Origin: Ovis canadensis
Taxonomy: Eukaryota; Chordata; Mammalia; Artiodactyla; Bovidae
Direction: 5' to 3'
Assembly: GCF_042477335.2 (NCBI RefSeq)
Contig: NC_091255.1
Coordinates: forward strand, 16,904,501 to 16,968,500
Length of the DNA stretch: 64,000 nucleotides
The stretch's first letter is position 1; every line of letters begins with the position of its first letter. A program made the translations under genes and the position numbers. Below, one piece after another: positions 34,159 through 45,400 of the stretch. Below the pieces are notes generated by a model. It was not told the origin of the DNA, did no database searches, and was given only the letters and a program-made list of their open reading frames with translations.

Positions 34159-34429
34159 AAACATTTTTGTACTTTCTTAAAAAACAAAACAAAACTCTAA
34201 ATGCCGAAATATGGGTGCATGAGCAAATACTATGTGTGTAAACCCAGGTGGCAGTTGCTCTGGGAGGTTTTAAGCAAAAGAAATGGTGGGGGAAGGATTG
34301 CAAAGGAGATCTTCAGCATTCTATTTTTTAATTTTTATAATGAAAATATCTGCATTACTTACATAGTTCAAAAATTAAAATATAGATTTGACAAGCATCA
34401 ATGTTTTTAAAGCGTATTTAGAGTCCCGC
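34159..34429. other. AT-rich sequence, probable L1M remainder
   Basis: It follows the L1M and SINE and resembles decayed L1 3' UTR, but no diagnostic phrase is clear. Confidence 0.35.
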
Positions 34430-34575
34430 AAGGCCTCTCTCTGTTTTTGAACTTCAGGCAAAGTACCCCACTTCTCCCCTGGGGACTGGGGCTGGTAACA
34501 GCACCTATCCCTCAGGGCTGTTGAAAGATACGTGAAATATACACAGAGCTCTGCATCTGATGCGTGCTCAGTTCT
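34430..34575 (+). repeat. MIR SINE, sense
   Basis: GGCAAAGTACCCCACTTCTC, CTGGTAACAGCACCTATCCC and CAGGGCTGTTGAAAGATACG match the MIR 3' half. Confidence 0.65.
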
Positions 34576-35817
34576 CCACGGAGAATGGCAGTTAGTGCCC
34601 TTGGCCAGGGGTTTCTCAGGAGTGCTGATGGGAGAGAGCGACAGAGGAGCCCCAGTTGTTTCTCAAGCAAAGTCTCAAAAGTCTCTGGGAGCGGGGGACG
34701 TTGTCAAGCTGAGCAAAAAGACTTCACTGACTTCCTCTTTGTCTCCTGGCCGAACAGGTCTGGGTGATTCTCTTCAGCACCCCCTTCCCCAACGTCTTCC
34801 AAACTCAAGTGGCATAGCAGGAATGAAAGGCTGGGCCCCCAGGCCAGTGTTAGTGAGGGGTCCCGTTGGCCTTTGGCAGTGATGAAGCCGGTGACGCCCA
34901 GGATGCCTCCCTTTCCAAGGCCTCTTAGGGCAACATAGGTCCACAGCCCTCAAGGGGCTTCCTGTACCCAAAAGAATATTATCTTGGAAAAGCCACTGCC
35001 AGAGCCATCAGCTGAGCAGACAGAAGGAGTCGATGCTCTTAGTTCGTGCTCATTAAAAATATGTCAAAGGACTGAGCAGAAAATAGAAAGAGCTAAGATT
35101 CACTCCGAAGAGAGCAGGTTCTGTGCACAGCAGGCCCCTCCAGAGCGGCCAGGGAAGAAAGAGGCAGACCGTCGCTGGGAGTGCCGCTGTATTCAGAGGC
35201 GTTCATCCAGAAAAGGCAGCGGTTCTTCTAGAGAACTCGTGACTCTGAGTCTCTAGACCAGCACGGTTCAAGAGAAGAGCAGTGAAAGCCGCACAGGTGA
35301 TTTACACGTCATTCAGTGGTGATAAAAGAAACTTTCCCGTACTGAGACACAGGGAAGTCATTCTGGCTTATGTGTGAGTTAACGTGAATTTTATGGTAAC
35401 TGAAATAGCTTGCTTGTGGCCTATCAAACATACTTTGTACATCTGCTTTAATTCCTAAAGAAAAGGGCACACTGACCGGGAGTAATGAATGACCATGTTA
35501 AAAATACGGGTTAAACGCCCCTCTTCCTGGGACGCCCATGTTCGGCCCCCTTCGATGGTAGGACTCTCTTCCCAGGCACCAAGGCCATACTGACTCACTG
35601 CATACGTGCTGTTCTGCTCTTTTGAAACCTTGAAGAAATCAATGTTCCCTTGACTTGTTTAATGTTCTTTGTTCTGACGAGATAGAAAACTGCTGAAAAC
35701 CATGCTTCTCTGGAACAGTTTCTCAGACTAATCTGAGAAGTTGCCTTCAGGGCTGCGGTTCTCAGTTTGGCTCAGATAAAAGTCTTTTCTAGTTCTGTCA
35801 CTGATTGTTAATTGATT
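34576..35817. other. Unique sequence, about 1.2 kb
   Basis: No gene is recognised. A possible hAT remnant (CTAGACCAGCACGGTTCAAG, 35255-35380) is present. Confidence 0.35.
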
Positions 35818-35832
35818 ATTTTCATTGATGGT

Positions 35833-37534
35833 TCAGTTCAGTTCAGTTCCGTCGCTCAGTCGTGTCCAACTCTTTGCGACCCCCATGAACTGCAGCACGC
35901 CAGGCCTCCCTGTCCATCACCAACTCCCGGAGCTTGCTCAAACTCATGTCCATTGAGTCGGTGATGCCATCCAGCCTTCTCATCCTCTGTCATCCCCTTC
36001 TCCTCCTGCCCCCAATCCCTCCCAGCATCAGGGTCTTTTCCAATGAGTTAACTCTTCACGAGGTGGCCAAAGTATTAGAGTTTCAGCTTTAGCATCAGTC
36101 CTTCCAATGAACACCCAGGACTGATCTCCCTTAGAATGGACTGGTTGGATCTCCTTGTAGTCCAAGGGACTCTCTAGAGTCTTCTCCCACACCGCAGTTC
36201 AAAAGCATCAATTTTTTGGCGCTCAGCTTTCTTCACAATCCAACTCTCACATCCATACATGACTATTGGAAAAACCATAGCCTTGACTAGATGGACCTTT
36301 GTTGGCAAAGTAATGTCTCTGCTTTTCAATATGCTATCTAGGTTGGTCATAACTTTTCTTCCAAGGAGTAAGCGTCTTTTAATTTTATGGCTGCAGTCAC
36401 CATCTGCAGTGATTTTGGAGCCCCCCACAAAATAAAGTCTGACACTGTTTCCACTGTTTCCCCATCTATTTCCCATGAAGTGATGGGACTGGATGCCATG
36501 ATCTTTGTTTTCTGAATGTTGAGCTTTAAGCCAACTTTTTCACTCTCCTCTTTCACTTTCATCAAGAGGCTTTTTAGTTCCTCTTCACTTTCTGCCATAA
36601 GGGTGGTGTCATCTGCATATGTGAGGTTATTGATATTTCTCCTGGCAATCTTGATTCCAGCTTGTGTTTCATCCAGCCCAGCTTTTCTCATGATGTACTC
36701 TGCACAGAAGTTAAATAAGCAGGGTGACAATATACAGCCTTGACGTACGCCTTTTCCTATTTGGAACCAGTCTGTTGTTCCATGTCCAGTTCTACCTGTT
36801 GCTTCCTGACCTGCATACAGATTTCTCAAGAGGCAGGTCAGGTGGTCTGGTATTCCCATCTCTCTCAGAATTTTCCACAGTGTATTGTGATCCACACAGT
36901 CAAAGGCTTTGGCATAGTCAATAACGCAGAAATAGATGTTTTTCTGGAACTCTCTTGCTTTTTCCATGATCCAGCAGATGTTGGCAATTTGATCTCTGGT
37001 TCCTCTGCCTTTTCTAAAACCAGTTTCGACAGCTGGAAATTCATGGTACATGTACTGCTGAAGCCTGGCTTGCAGAATTTTAAGCATTATTTTACTAGCA
37101 TGTGAGATGAGTGCAATTGTGCAGTAGTTTGAGCATTCTTTGGCATTGCCTTTCTTTGAGATTGGAATGAAAACTGACCTTTTCCAGTCCTGTGGCCACT
37201 GCTGAGTTTTCCAAATTTGCTGGCATATTGAGTGCAGCACTTTCACAGCATCATCTTTCAGGGTTTGAAATAGATCAACTGGAATTCCATCACCTCCACT
37301 AGCTTTGTTCGTAGTGATGCTTTCTAAGGCCCACTTGACTTCACATTCCAGGATGTCTGGCTCTAGGTCAGTGATCACACCATCATGATTACCTGGGTTG
37401 TGAAGCTCTTTTTGTACAGTTCTTCTGTGTACTCTTGCCACCTCTTCTAAATATCTTCTGCTTCTGTTAGGTCCATACCATTTCTGTCCTTTATTGAGCC
37501 CATCTTTGTATGAAATGTTCCCTTGGTATCTCTA
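35833..37534 (-). repeat. BovB LINE, 1.7 kb, with 15-bp target duplication
   Basis: This is the longest BovB in the window. Direct repeats at 35818-35832 and 37535-37549 match at 14 of 15 positions, giving an insertion of 1702 bp. It covers the reverse transcriptase core and the 3' end; the endonuclease region is absent, so it is 5'-truncated. Confidence 0.96.
36347..37441 (-). pseudogene. BovB reverse transcriptase fragment, 364-codon open frame
   Basis: This is the longest open frame in the window and lies inside the 35833-37534 element. It begins within the ORF2 polyprotein (the ATG is internal, so it is not a natural start). It shows the RT signatures SVFIPISKKGNAKECSNY, the catalytic-region FCVIDYAKAFDCVD, GVRQGCILSPCLFN and the YADD box (NNLTYADDTTLM). 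Near 36430 an extra G shifts the frame, so the last roughly 25 codons are unrelated. No endonuclease domain is present, so the copy cannot mobilise itself. Confidence 0.9.
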
Positions 37535-37630
37535 ATTTTCATCGATGGTAGCCATACTAAAAACAGAAGAGGCAGGTGAAACTAACTTTGCTAATGTATC
37601 TTATTTAGCCCAACATGCACGATTTCATTA

Positions 37631-37840
37631 GGGCTTCCCAGGTGGTGCTAGTGGTAAAGAATCTGCCTGCCAGTGCAGGAGACGTAAATGACTCGGGTTC
37701 GATCCCTGGGTTGGGAAGATCCCCTGGAGGAGGGCATGGCAACCCACTCCAGTAGTCTTGCCTGGAGAATCCAATGGACAGAGGAGCCTGGTGGGCTACA
37801 GTCCACAGGGTCGCAAGGATTCAGACCCGACTAGCAGAGC
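37631..37840 (+). repeat. Bov-tA SINE
   Basis: It starts GGGCTTCCCAGGTGGTGCTA and ends CAAGGATTCAGACCCGACTA. A short extra segment (GTAAATGACTC) lies within the tRNA-like head. Confidence 0.9.
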
Positions 37841-38099
37841 ATTATCCCACTGTATAATCTATAGATAATGACTGCTGTTAACAATACTGTATTGCATATT
37901 TGAAAGTTCCTAACAGAGTAGACCTTAAAAGTTCTCATCACATGAAAAAATTGTGTCACTATGTGTGGTGAGGGATGTTAGCTTGACTTATTGCAGTGAT
38001 CATTTCCCCGGATGAAATTATTATGTTGTATACCTGAGACTAATACAATGTATTTTTTTTTACTTTTATAAATATTTTTCTTAAAGGTTTTTGATGTGG
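37841..38099. other. AT-rich sequence, unassigned
   Basis: Phrases such as AATACTGTATTGCATATTTG and TTATGTTGTATACCTGAGAC resemble old L1 3' UTR, but the evidence is thin. Confidence 0.35.
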
Positions 38100-38272
38100 G
38101 CTATTTTTAAAGTCTTTATTGAATTTGTTAAAATACAGCATTTGCTTTATGTTTTGGTTTTCTGGCTGTGAGACATATGGGATCTTAGTTCCCTGACCAG
38201 GGATTGAATCCACATGCCCCCACCTGCTCTGGAAGGCACAGTCTTAACCACTAGACTACCAGGTAAGTCCCT
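38100..38272 (-). repeat. CHR-type SINE, antisense
   Basis: GTCTTTATTGAATTTGTTAA, then GGATCTTAGTTCCCTGACCA, ending CTAGACTACCAGGTAAGTCC. Confidence 0.87.
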
Positions 38273-40422
38273 ACAATGCTAATGTCAACTATAACTGGAG
38301 GAGGACAATTTTTTAGTTAAAAAAAGATTGAGATGTTTTATATTCTTCTTTTTCATACTAAGTCTTCAAATATCTGCTGTGTACTTCCTTCTTACAGCAC
38401 ATCTCAGCTAGGACTAGGCACTTTTCAAACTCTCAGTAACTAATGGCTGGTGGCTGCCACGCTGCACCACAGAGACCCCAGGCCCATTCAGCTCCACGCA
38501 AGGGTCTGGCTGCACTCCCAGCGTGCGTGCATGTTGAGGCAGTGGTGAGGGTGTGGACCAGTAAGCTCCGAAAAGAAATCCGCGTGATTTGATGGGTGAA
38601 AGGGCACTGGCCTAAGGGCAACCAGCTGCAGAAGGCCGGCCCAGGGCTGGGTGTGGCCACAGCTTTAGAAGCTGATGCAAATGAGTCACCATGAGCTGCA
38701 GCCACACCAGGGGACAGAGAGAGTTGGAAAGGCAGAGAAAACCAACCCAAGGGGCTTGAGGCTGTGTCAGCCTTAAATAAGGCCTGGCCAGCTCGCTGGG
38801 CAAAAACAACTTCCAAATGCCAACCAGGGGCTTCTCCTTGAGTTAGAGGACTCCGCCCTGCAAGTCCTTGAGCTTTGCCAGGGAAGGACACTCCTGGGTT
38901 TGCGGCTTTTCCTGAATCTAGACCACCAGCGAGAGCATGAGCCCAAGCAAACACTGCAAGCTTGAGACAGCAAAGTAAAGGGAAGCAGCACTGAAGAGAG
39001 GCCACCTCAGGAAGCCTGGTACAAATCCCTGCCCTGCCCCTTCCTAGCATCTGACTCAAGGAAAGCTACTCTCGGAGCCCCCAGTCATAAGGTGGAGGCT
39101 AGTGGTGCCAACTCTATTGCCAACCTCGAAGGGAAGTCATTGCATTGCAGTAAGTGGTGTGTATCAAGCCCTCCACAAAGTGCCTGGCACATAGGAAATC
39201 CTCCCCCCACGGCTGCTGCATGCCGGCCATCTGGAATTGCCAGCATTATCCACTTGCCCTTGAAGCTGCAGGCGGTCCACTGGCTGAGAAACAGGAAGAG
39301 GAGAGGCCTACTGACGTGCCCGCGTTCCCACAGCTGGCACCTGGCTTCCCCTCTCCCACCCAGCACACCTTCCCTGACTAGCTAAGGACATCTCCGTGAA
39401 GCGTATAAGGTGGGGTTCTTCTTGCTTTCGTTTTAGTTTCCCAGTCTTGATTGTTGCTGTTTGATCTGGCTTCTAACCAAGAGTCAAGGCAGGGCTTTCA
39501 GAAGCTGATATCTCCCCATCTCTTCTGTCAGTCAAGATCGCTCTCAGAGGGACCCAGACTGCACAGGGGGGCCTGAAGGGACCCAGGGTGCTGGCTGAGA
39601 AGCTCAGAAGCCAAGACTGTACAGAGTGCAGCCTCCACAGGGGTGTGGAGTGAGGCCTCAGTCAACAGAAAGGCGGGAAGCGGTGCCACGGTGGGGGGTT
39701 TACAGGATGCTGGGCCGGGCTGGGCTCCTCAGCACCTTGGTCTAGGAGGCCTTGTGGGCCACGGCTTGTTTTGGGGATTCTGTGAGATTACAGAACCCCT
39801 CCTAACACCCTGTCCAGAGGAGGGCAGGGGCCTCACTTGCAGGGACAGGGAGCAGGCAGGCCGCAGGCAGTGAGGCCACTAGAGCAGAGCCTGAGGGGCC
39901 TGGACGAAGGTATCTTCCCCGTGAATCTGTGTCTGGGAAGCAGCCCGGGAAGCCATTTGGTCCAGACACATTGCTTTGTAGGAGATAAAAGCAGGGCAGA
40001 AAGAGGATGAGAAATATGTTCAAAGTCACACCACCAGAGAGCAGCTATTAAAGAAGGTGGTGGGCGAAAGTACAGAAGGAAGGGGCCAGTCTTGAGGGCC
40101 GGGCCGGGGGGTGGGGGGTGGGAGCTGGGGCCTGCCTGTGCCACCCGCCCGGGGCAGCAGCCCAAGCCTTTGTCCAGCTCATTCAGTGGGATTGTCATCA
40201 GGATGGACATCTGACTGGAGATGATTCTAGGGTATCTTACACGGACCGGGAGGCAAGATCCCACCAGGCAGATTCCAGAAGTCCATCTTCGGTAAAGATA
40301 ATTCAGTGATTACTAGTTACATCACAGTTAACTTTGAGGAAACAATAGTCTCAAGTGTTCATACAACCCCCTTCCTTGGAGGAGGACTCACATCAGCTGG
40401 GGAGGATGGGTTTAGGCACACC
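38273..40422. other. Unique sequence, about 2.1 kb
   Basis: A 208-codon minus-strand frame (38433-39059) has no domain-like composition and sits in GC-rich DNA. A possible antisense MIR fragment is at 39985-40050 and a G-rich tract at 40096-40130. Confidence 0.4.
40096..40130 (+). other. Potential G-quadruplex tract
   Basis: Six runs of three to six G residues lie within 35 bp (40096-40098, 40101-40103, 40106-40111, 40113-40118, 40120-40122 and 40127-40130), with loops of one to four bases. Confidence 0.6.
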
Positions 40423-40428
40423 CTGGAG

Positions 40429-40634
40429 GGACTTGCCTGATGGGTCAGTGGTGAAGAATCTGCCTGCCATGCAGGAGACCCAGCTTTGCTCCCCGCGTCA
40501 GGGAGATCCCCTGGAGAAGGGCATGGCTCCTCACTCCAGTATTCTTGCCTAAAGAATTCCATGGACAGAGGAGCCTGGTGGGCTGCTGTCCATGGGGTGT
40601 CCAAAGAGTCACACAAGACTGAGCAACTAACTAA
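40429..40634 (+). repeat. Bov-tA SINE flanked by a 16-bp direct repeat
   Basis: The body runs from GATGGGTCAGTGGTGAAGAA to CACACAAGACTGAGCAACTA. CTGGAGGGACTTGCCT occurs at 40423-40438 and 40635-40650; its second half overlaps the SINE head, so the exact left boundary is ambiguous. Confidence 0.9.
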
Positions 40635-40733
40635 CTGGAGGGACTTGCCTAGAACAGGAGACAGTCTCAGATGTCACAGCTGAGGTGCCCAGGGGCCCAA
40701 AGAATCAACAGTGTGTTCCTCCAGGGCTTCAAG

Positions 40734-40863
40734 AGAAGGAAATGGCAACCTACTCCAGTATTCTTTGCCTAGAGAATCCTGTGGACGGAGGAGCCTGGTG
40801 GGCTGCTGTCCATGAGGTCACAGAGAGTCGGACACGACTGAAGCGACCTAGCAGCAGCAGCAG
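40734..40863 (+). repeat. BovA-type SINE with CAG tail
   Basis: AGAAGGAAATGGCAACCTAC to GTCGGACACGACTGAAGCG, then a short (CAG)n. Direct repeats at 40721-40733 and 40864-40876 differ at one base. Confidence 0.93.
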
Positions 40864-40876
40864 CCAGGACTTCAAG

Positions 40877-41229
40877 GACAGGAGAGGCAGCGGTCTTGAG
40901 AGGGTCTGAAGGCTGCAGAGCTTGAGTGGCTCTGCGGCCTCTTAGGGTTTCTCCTTCCTGCAGAATGCTTGTCGAATGGCTGACTGATACAGTTACTAGA
41001 AGACAATCTCTAACCCATTCTTCTCATCCAAGACTCACAGAACCGAGGCCAGGGACTGCCACCGGGCCGGCAGTTGCTGTCCAACTTGGAGCTTGCCTGG
41101 CACTGGGAGCAGGGAAGTGAGGGGAGCAGTGGGACTCCACAGCCTCCCCCCTCGGTCTGTTCTCTCCACCTGAAGGGAGCGGCAGGCGGAGGAGGGGAGC
41201 GGGGATGACTCTGAGCACCCCTCACAGCC
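40877..41229. other. Unique sequence
   Basis: Nothing recognised. Confidence 0.3.
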
Positions 41230-41960
41230 GTGCAGTGAGAGGGCTAATTAATGCAGCTCACATGCTCAGAGATCCCTAGATGAGGGCACTAGCCCAGGGC
41301 CACCATGATTAGAGTGATGAGGGCTATCAGTATTTACACTATTGTTATTATATTTGCTCTCTCAACCCTTAAATCACACTCCATCTCGCGATCGCTTGCA
41401 TTTTATGTAATTATAGTTTATATAGGTAACAAATGGATATTTCTGCTAGCCTGGGAGAGAGCCTTCTGCATACATTAATTTGCTTGATTAGTTCCCTATT
41501 TGGTAGGCTTTGTTCCCCCAACCCACCCCCGCCGCCGCCTTTCCTGCTTCAGGAAAAATTAATGAGTTTTAACACCTTGCAAAAGTGGGCTGCGCCATGG
41601 GAATAGTTCCAGTGTACTCTGGGTTTTAAATCCACACATTCAGAGGCTTCCTAAAGGTTAGGCAAAGGTTAACAAACAATTAATATGTTGAATCAGTGTG
41701 CTAAATCTGTTTACCCAATCTTTGCAATCTAAAGGCCATTCGCCATCAGCCTCAACTTTTAGATTGATCTCTCTCTTTCCCAACCTACCCCCATCCTGTC
41801 CCCTGGATGATCTGGCTGAAAAGAAGAAAAAGAAAAGCAATCTGATTGAGAGCGCTAAATATCTCCAGAAAGTTAGAGTTGTGTTGCTACCTCAGGTTCA
41901 AAGCTTTGGGTGTCCTGATAGAATTGATTGAATGAGCCGACATTTTTGAGAAGTCTGCAA
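41230..41960. promoter_or_regulatory. Candidate conserved non-coding element
   Basis: More than 700 bp of repeat-free, mostly AT-rich DNA. It has TAATTAATGCAG (41245 on), ATGTAATTATAG (about 41405-41416), an unmethylated-looking TCGCGATCGC (about 41386-41395), CATTAATTTG, and several AATTAA or AATTAT cores. Retained CpG within AT-rich DNA and dense homeodomain-type sites are typical of conserved enhancers. Function is inferred. Confidence 0.4.
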
Positions 41961-42300
41961 GTAGGAGGCGCTTCTGCCTTTTTGACAAAGAGCAGAATGT
42001 GAGTTAGTCTTATAAACAGGCCATGTTGAGTTCACGTGTGGCTCTCCTCGTTTACAGAAAGAAGGAGACAAGGGAGAGCGCCCACATGGGGAGACTAATA
42101 GGAAAGTGTCCTCCTGGCTTTCTGTCCTCTAAGCAGAAAAAACTGCAGAGTAGTTGGAGTCCAGAATTTCCTTTCCTTAGGAAGCAAGAGGAAGGGGATA
42201 AGAAACAGCCTAATTTCACAAAGAAACTCATTGCTCTCACGTTTGGGAAGCTGTTGGGTTTTTTTTTTTTAAGTTGGTGTTTTTTTTTTTTTTTTTTTGA
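41961..42300. other. Unique sequence ending in poly(T)
   Basis: T-runs at 42259-42270 and 42280-42298 precede the antisense CHR SINE and probably belong to its tail. Otherwise nothing is recognised. Confidence 0.35.
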
Positions 42301-42304
42301 CCTG

Positions 42305-42465
42305 TACCATTTTTAAAGTCTTGATTGAATTTGTTACAGTATTACTTCTGTTTTACGCTTTTGGGCCACGAGGCACATGGGATCTTAGTTGCCAAAGAGG
42401 GATTGAATCTGCATCTCCTGCGTTGGGAGACGAAGTCTTAACCACTGGACCACCAGGTAAGTCCC
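42305..42465 (-). repeat. CHR-type SINE, antisense
   Basis: AAGTCTTGATTGAATTTGTT, GGATCTTAGTTGCCAAAGAG and ACTGGACCACCAGGTAAGTC. Confidence 0.87.
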
Positions 42466-45400
42466 TAGGATACTATTGTTGATGATAATGATATCCATGA
42501 CGTCAGTGAAGATAATGACCTTAATCAACAAGATTTATCACTAGAATCCAGGGTCCATGAGGAAAGCCACATATTGTCTATCCCAGCCTGGCCCCTTGAA
42601 AACAAATTGCTCTGCCCACACAGAGCAACTACCTCCAGCCGCGGCTCAACAGAAACACTCTCACGTTGACCTAGACCCCCTCGCTTTTGCCTGTTCCCAG
42701 CTTCTCTGCTTGCCAATCACCTTGTCCCGCTATCCAAGTCCCCCTTTTTTGGATGATCACTCCTGCGCACAGACTACCTGAGTTGCTTTCTTAGACGTGA
42801 CTTGACATTTGCTCTGGGAATCTAGTCTCCGGGGAGCTGGTATTGCCAAGGGACCCCAAAGAGAAACATCCAGAGGACGCCAAGTACAGCTCTCCCTGTC
42901 AACCACCACCTAGCCGGTCCCTTGATCCCCTCCTCCACCCTTCTTCCACCCTGCCTTCCAGGGAGGCAGAGGCAGCCCACCAAGCCAGGGAGCAGAAGAG
43001 CAGAGAGAAACAGAAAGGGGCTGGTCCCACTCTGCACCCTCCACCCGAGCTTAGGGTGGGGAGAAGTCACCAAACGGACGAGAGTTTGCTATGGGCCTGG
43101 ACTTGACATTTGACCATGTGAAGAAGTGAGACTCTTTGCTCATGCCTAGGAGGAGCCAAAAAGCAAGAGAAAGGGGAAGGGAATTCACAAAGTCAACGCA
43201 AGGGCGGTGGGGGGAGAAGCAAGTTGCTCCCTGCTTGCACCCCACCATACCCAGCTCGTTCCATCACCTGGTGACTCTATTTTTTTCCATTTTTTATATT
43301 GAACTAGCCTGGCTTATATAGCAAGTGAAAAATAAACTCTGTGCTTTAAAAAGAAAAGAGCTGTGCCTCTAAATTTCAAAGTGTTAAGATTGATGAGAAT
43401 GTGTCCAAGAGGAGCCTGGATGAACCGGGAGAGGAAGATGAGGTGTGCTCTTGGGACTGGGGAATTAAGTTTCCCCAAGGTCTTGTGTCTTGATAAGACA
43501 ACAGAATTCAGCAAAAACAAGGCAACTGGCAAGCTCTGGGTGTATGCTAGCCACCCTGAACCACAGGATCCAGGTGTGTGTGATCAGAATAGCCAGTATT
43601 TTAGAATATTAAAATATTCTTCCAGCCTAAACACAGGTTTCTGGCAAATTCCTTAGAAATGCATGCTCAGCCTGCTCCCAGCTTCCTTGGGAGAGAGCTC
43701 TCAAGGACAGAACTCCCAGAAAGACTTCTTCATGGATCCCAAAACACTCGGGTCTTCTGACTGTGAGTCAAAGTCTCCAAGGCCACGTTTCACGTCCAAA
43801 GAAAGAAAACAGTTTCATTGTTTAAAGAAATGCCAGGCTGATAATAAGGAGGGAAAGAAAAAAAAAGAAGATGAGCTATTCCATGCCCTCTATGTCATTC
43901 AAGTGTTTTATGCATCGATTTTATCCTTAAAACTAGAGGAGGGAATTAGGTTATGTTTGGGGGAAACCACTGAAACCATCAGATCTGGCTTGCCCAGCGG
44001 CCGGCCCCCGATGAAGTGTGTGTATTGATCGACGAGGCGGCAGATGGAGGAAAAAGTACTGTGAACACTGATCAAGGCCACCGGGTCTGCAGAGGTTGCC
44101 CGTGGCTCTCAGCACACATGTACCCCAGGACCGTTCGCGCAGCCGTGGTCCTTGGGAAGAGCAGGCTGGCTCCAAGCCACTGGGGCCTGGTGGATGGAAC
44201 CCACTCAGCCCCACTCCTGCCCGTGAAACAGACATCTCCATGAGCTTGATTGCGGGGGCAGGGTGGGGGTGCACACCGTGGACCTCTCCCCCACTTCTCA
44301 GCTGGAAAGTCCAATTCAGGAGACAGTCCTCCTTGTTCAACTTGACCTCCTTCCATCCTAGATGCTCCTCTCTGCCTGGGAGGAGAAGAGAGGGAGAGTT
44401 TCTGCAAAGACGAAGCTTCCCACTCTTAAGCAGAAACAAGCATTTCAGCCTCCAGCAGCCCCAGCTGGTACGCGGACGAGGGTGGGGAGATCACCTGCAA
44501 GGAGATGGGGAAAGAGCCACCACCCCTAAGCCAAGAACCACTGGTCTGCCTCCAGACCTTGCCTGTCCTGAGAGAGGCACAGGCTCAGCTTGCCCACTGC
44601 AGCTTCCCCGGCAGAAGGGAGGTGTCCAGGCCCCTGTCGGATGGGACCGCACTCACCGCTGTCCACCAGCATCCAGCCACTCTTCAGGGGCACACTCCCA
44701 AGCCTGAACCGGGGGGTGCTGGTGTGTCTTTACTACACTCTCCTTCCCTCTCCCTGGGGCTGGAACCAGGGCAGCCAGCCTCAAGCCTGTAGCCAGCACC
44801 GTGGCCTGATGGCAGGAACCCGGGTCCCTCTGACTCTGTGGGAGGCTCACCTCCAACTGTGGCATCGCAGGAAACTCCTGTCTTTTTTGAGCACTCAGTT
44901 ACCACTGGGTCTACTGGTCAGAGCAGCCAAGCCTCGCTGCTCACTGATACACCCCTCAAGTCGACCACCCAAGCCTGCTGCAGCTCTTGCCGCCTCCATA
45001 AATCCTGGGAGGACAGGCAAGAGAAAGGGCTCCAGGAGGCAAAAACCACAGCACAGGGGAGCGTTCTCTCTGAGATGCAACCTAAGCGAGACCAGGGGCG
45101 AAGGCTCAAACTCTAAACCCCTCTTCTTTCCGCTCAGTTCTTAATTATAACCCCATTTGTGAGCCGAGCCCTGTCATCCCATCTCCCTTAATGGCTGGTG
45201 TCTATTCTGGGCCTCCCTCCACCCTACTGTCTTTTGCAATATTCAGGAGCTCGGGCGATGAAGGGGCCCGGCCGCTCCCTCACTGCCCGCCTTCTCCATC
45301 TTTTTAAATATTTCAGCTGTTCCCCATCCTTATTTTTGCATTTCGATTTCCTGCGGTACAGGACATTTATCTTGGTCACTCAATCAAGTTTTGCCCGACT

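Noticed and set aside
38433..39059. 208-codon open frame on the minus strand
   Set aside because: No recognisable domain, composition typical of GC-rich chance frames, and other frames are open in the same place.
42498..42505. Palindromic CRE TGACGTCA as a regulatory site
   Set aside because: A single 8-bp match just beyond a SINE with no supporting neighbours is not enough evidence.
44096..45144. Overlapping open frames of 203 and 184 codons on the plus strand
   Set aside because: Open frames exist on both strands here, none resembles a known protein, and no splice-like or start context supports them.
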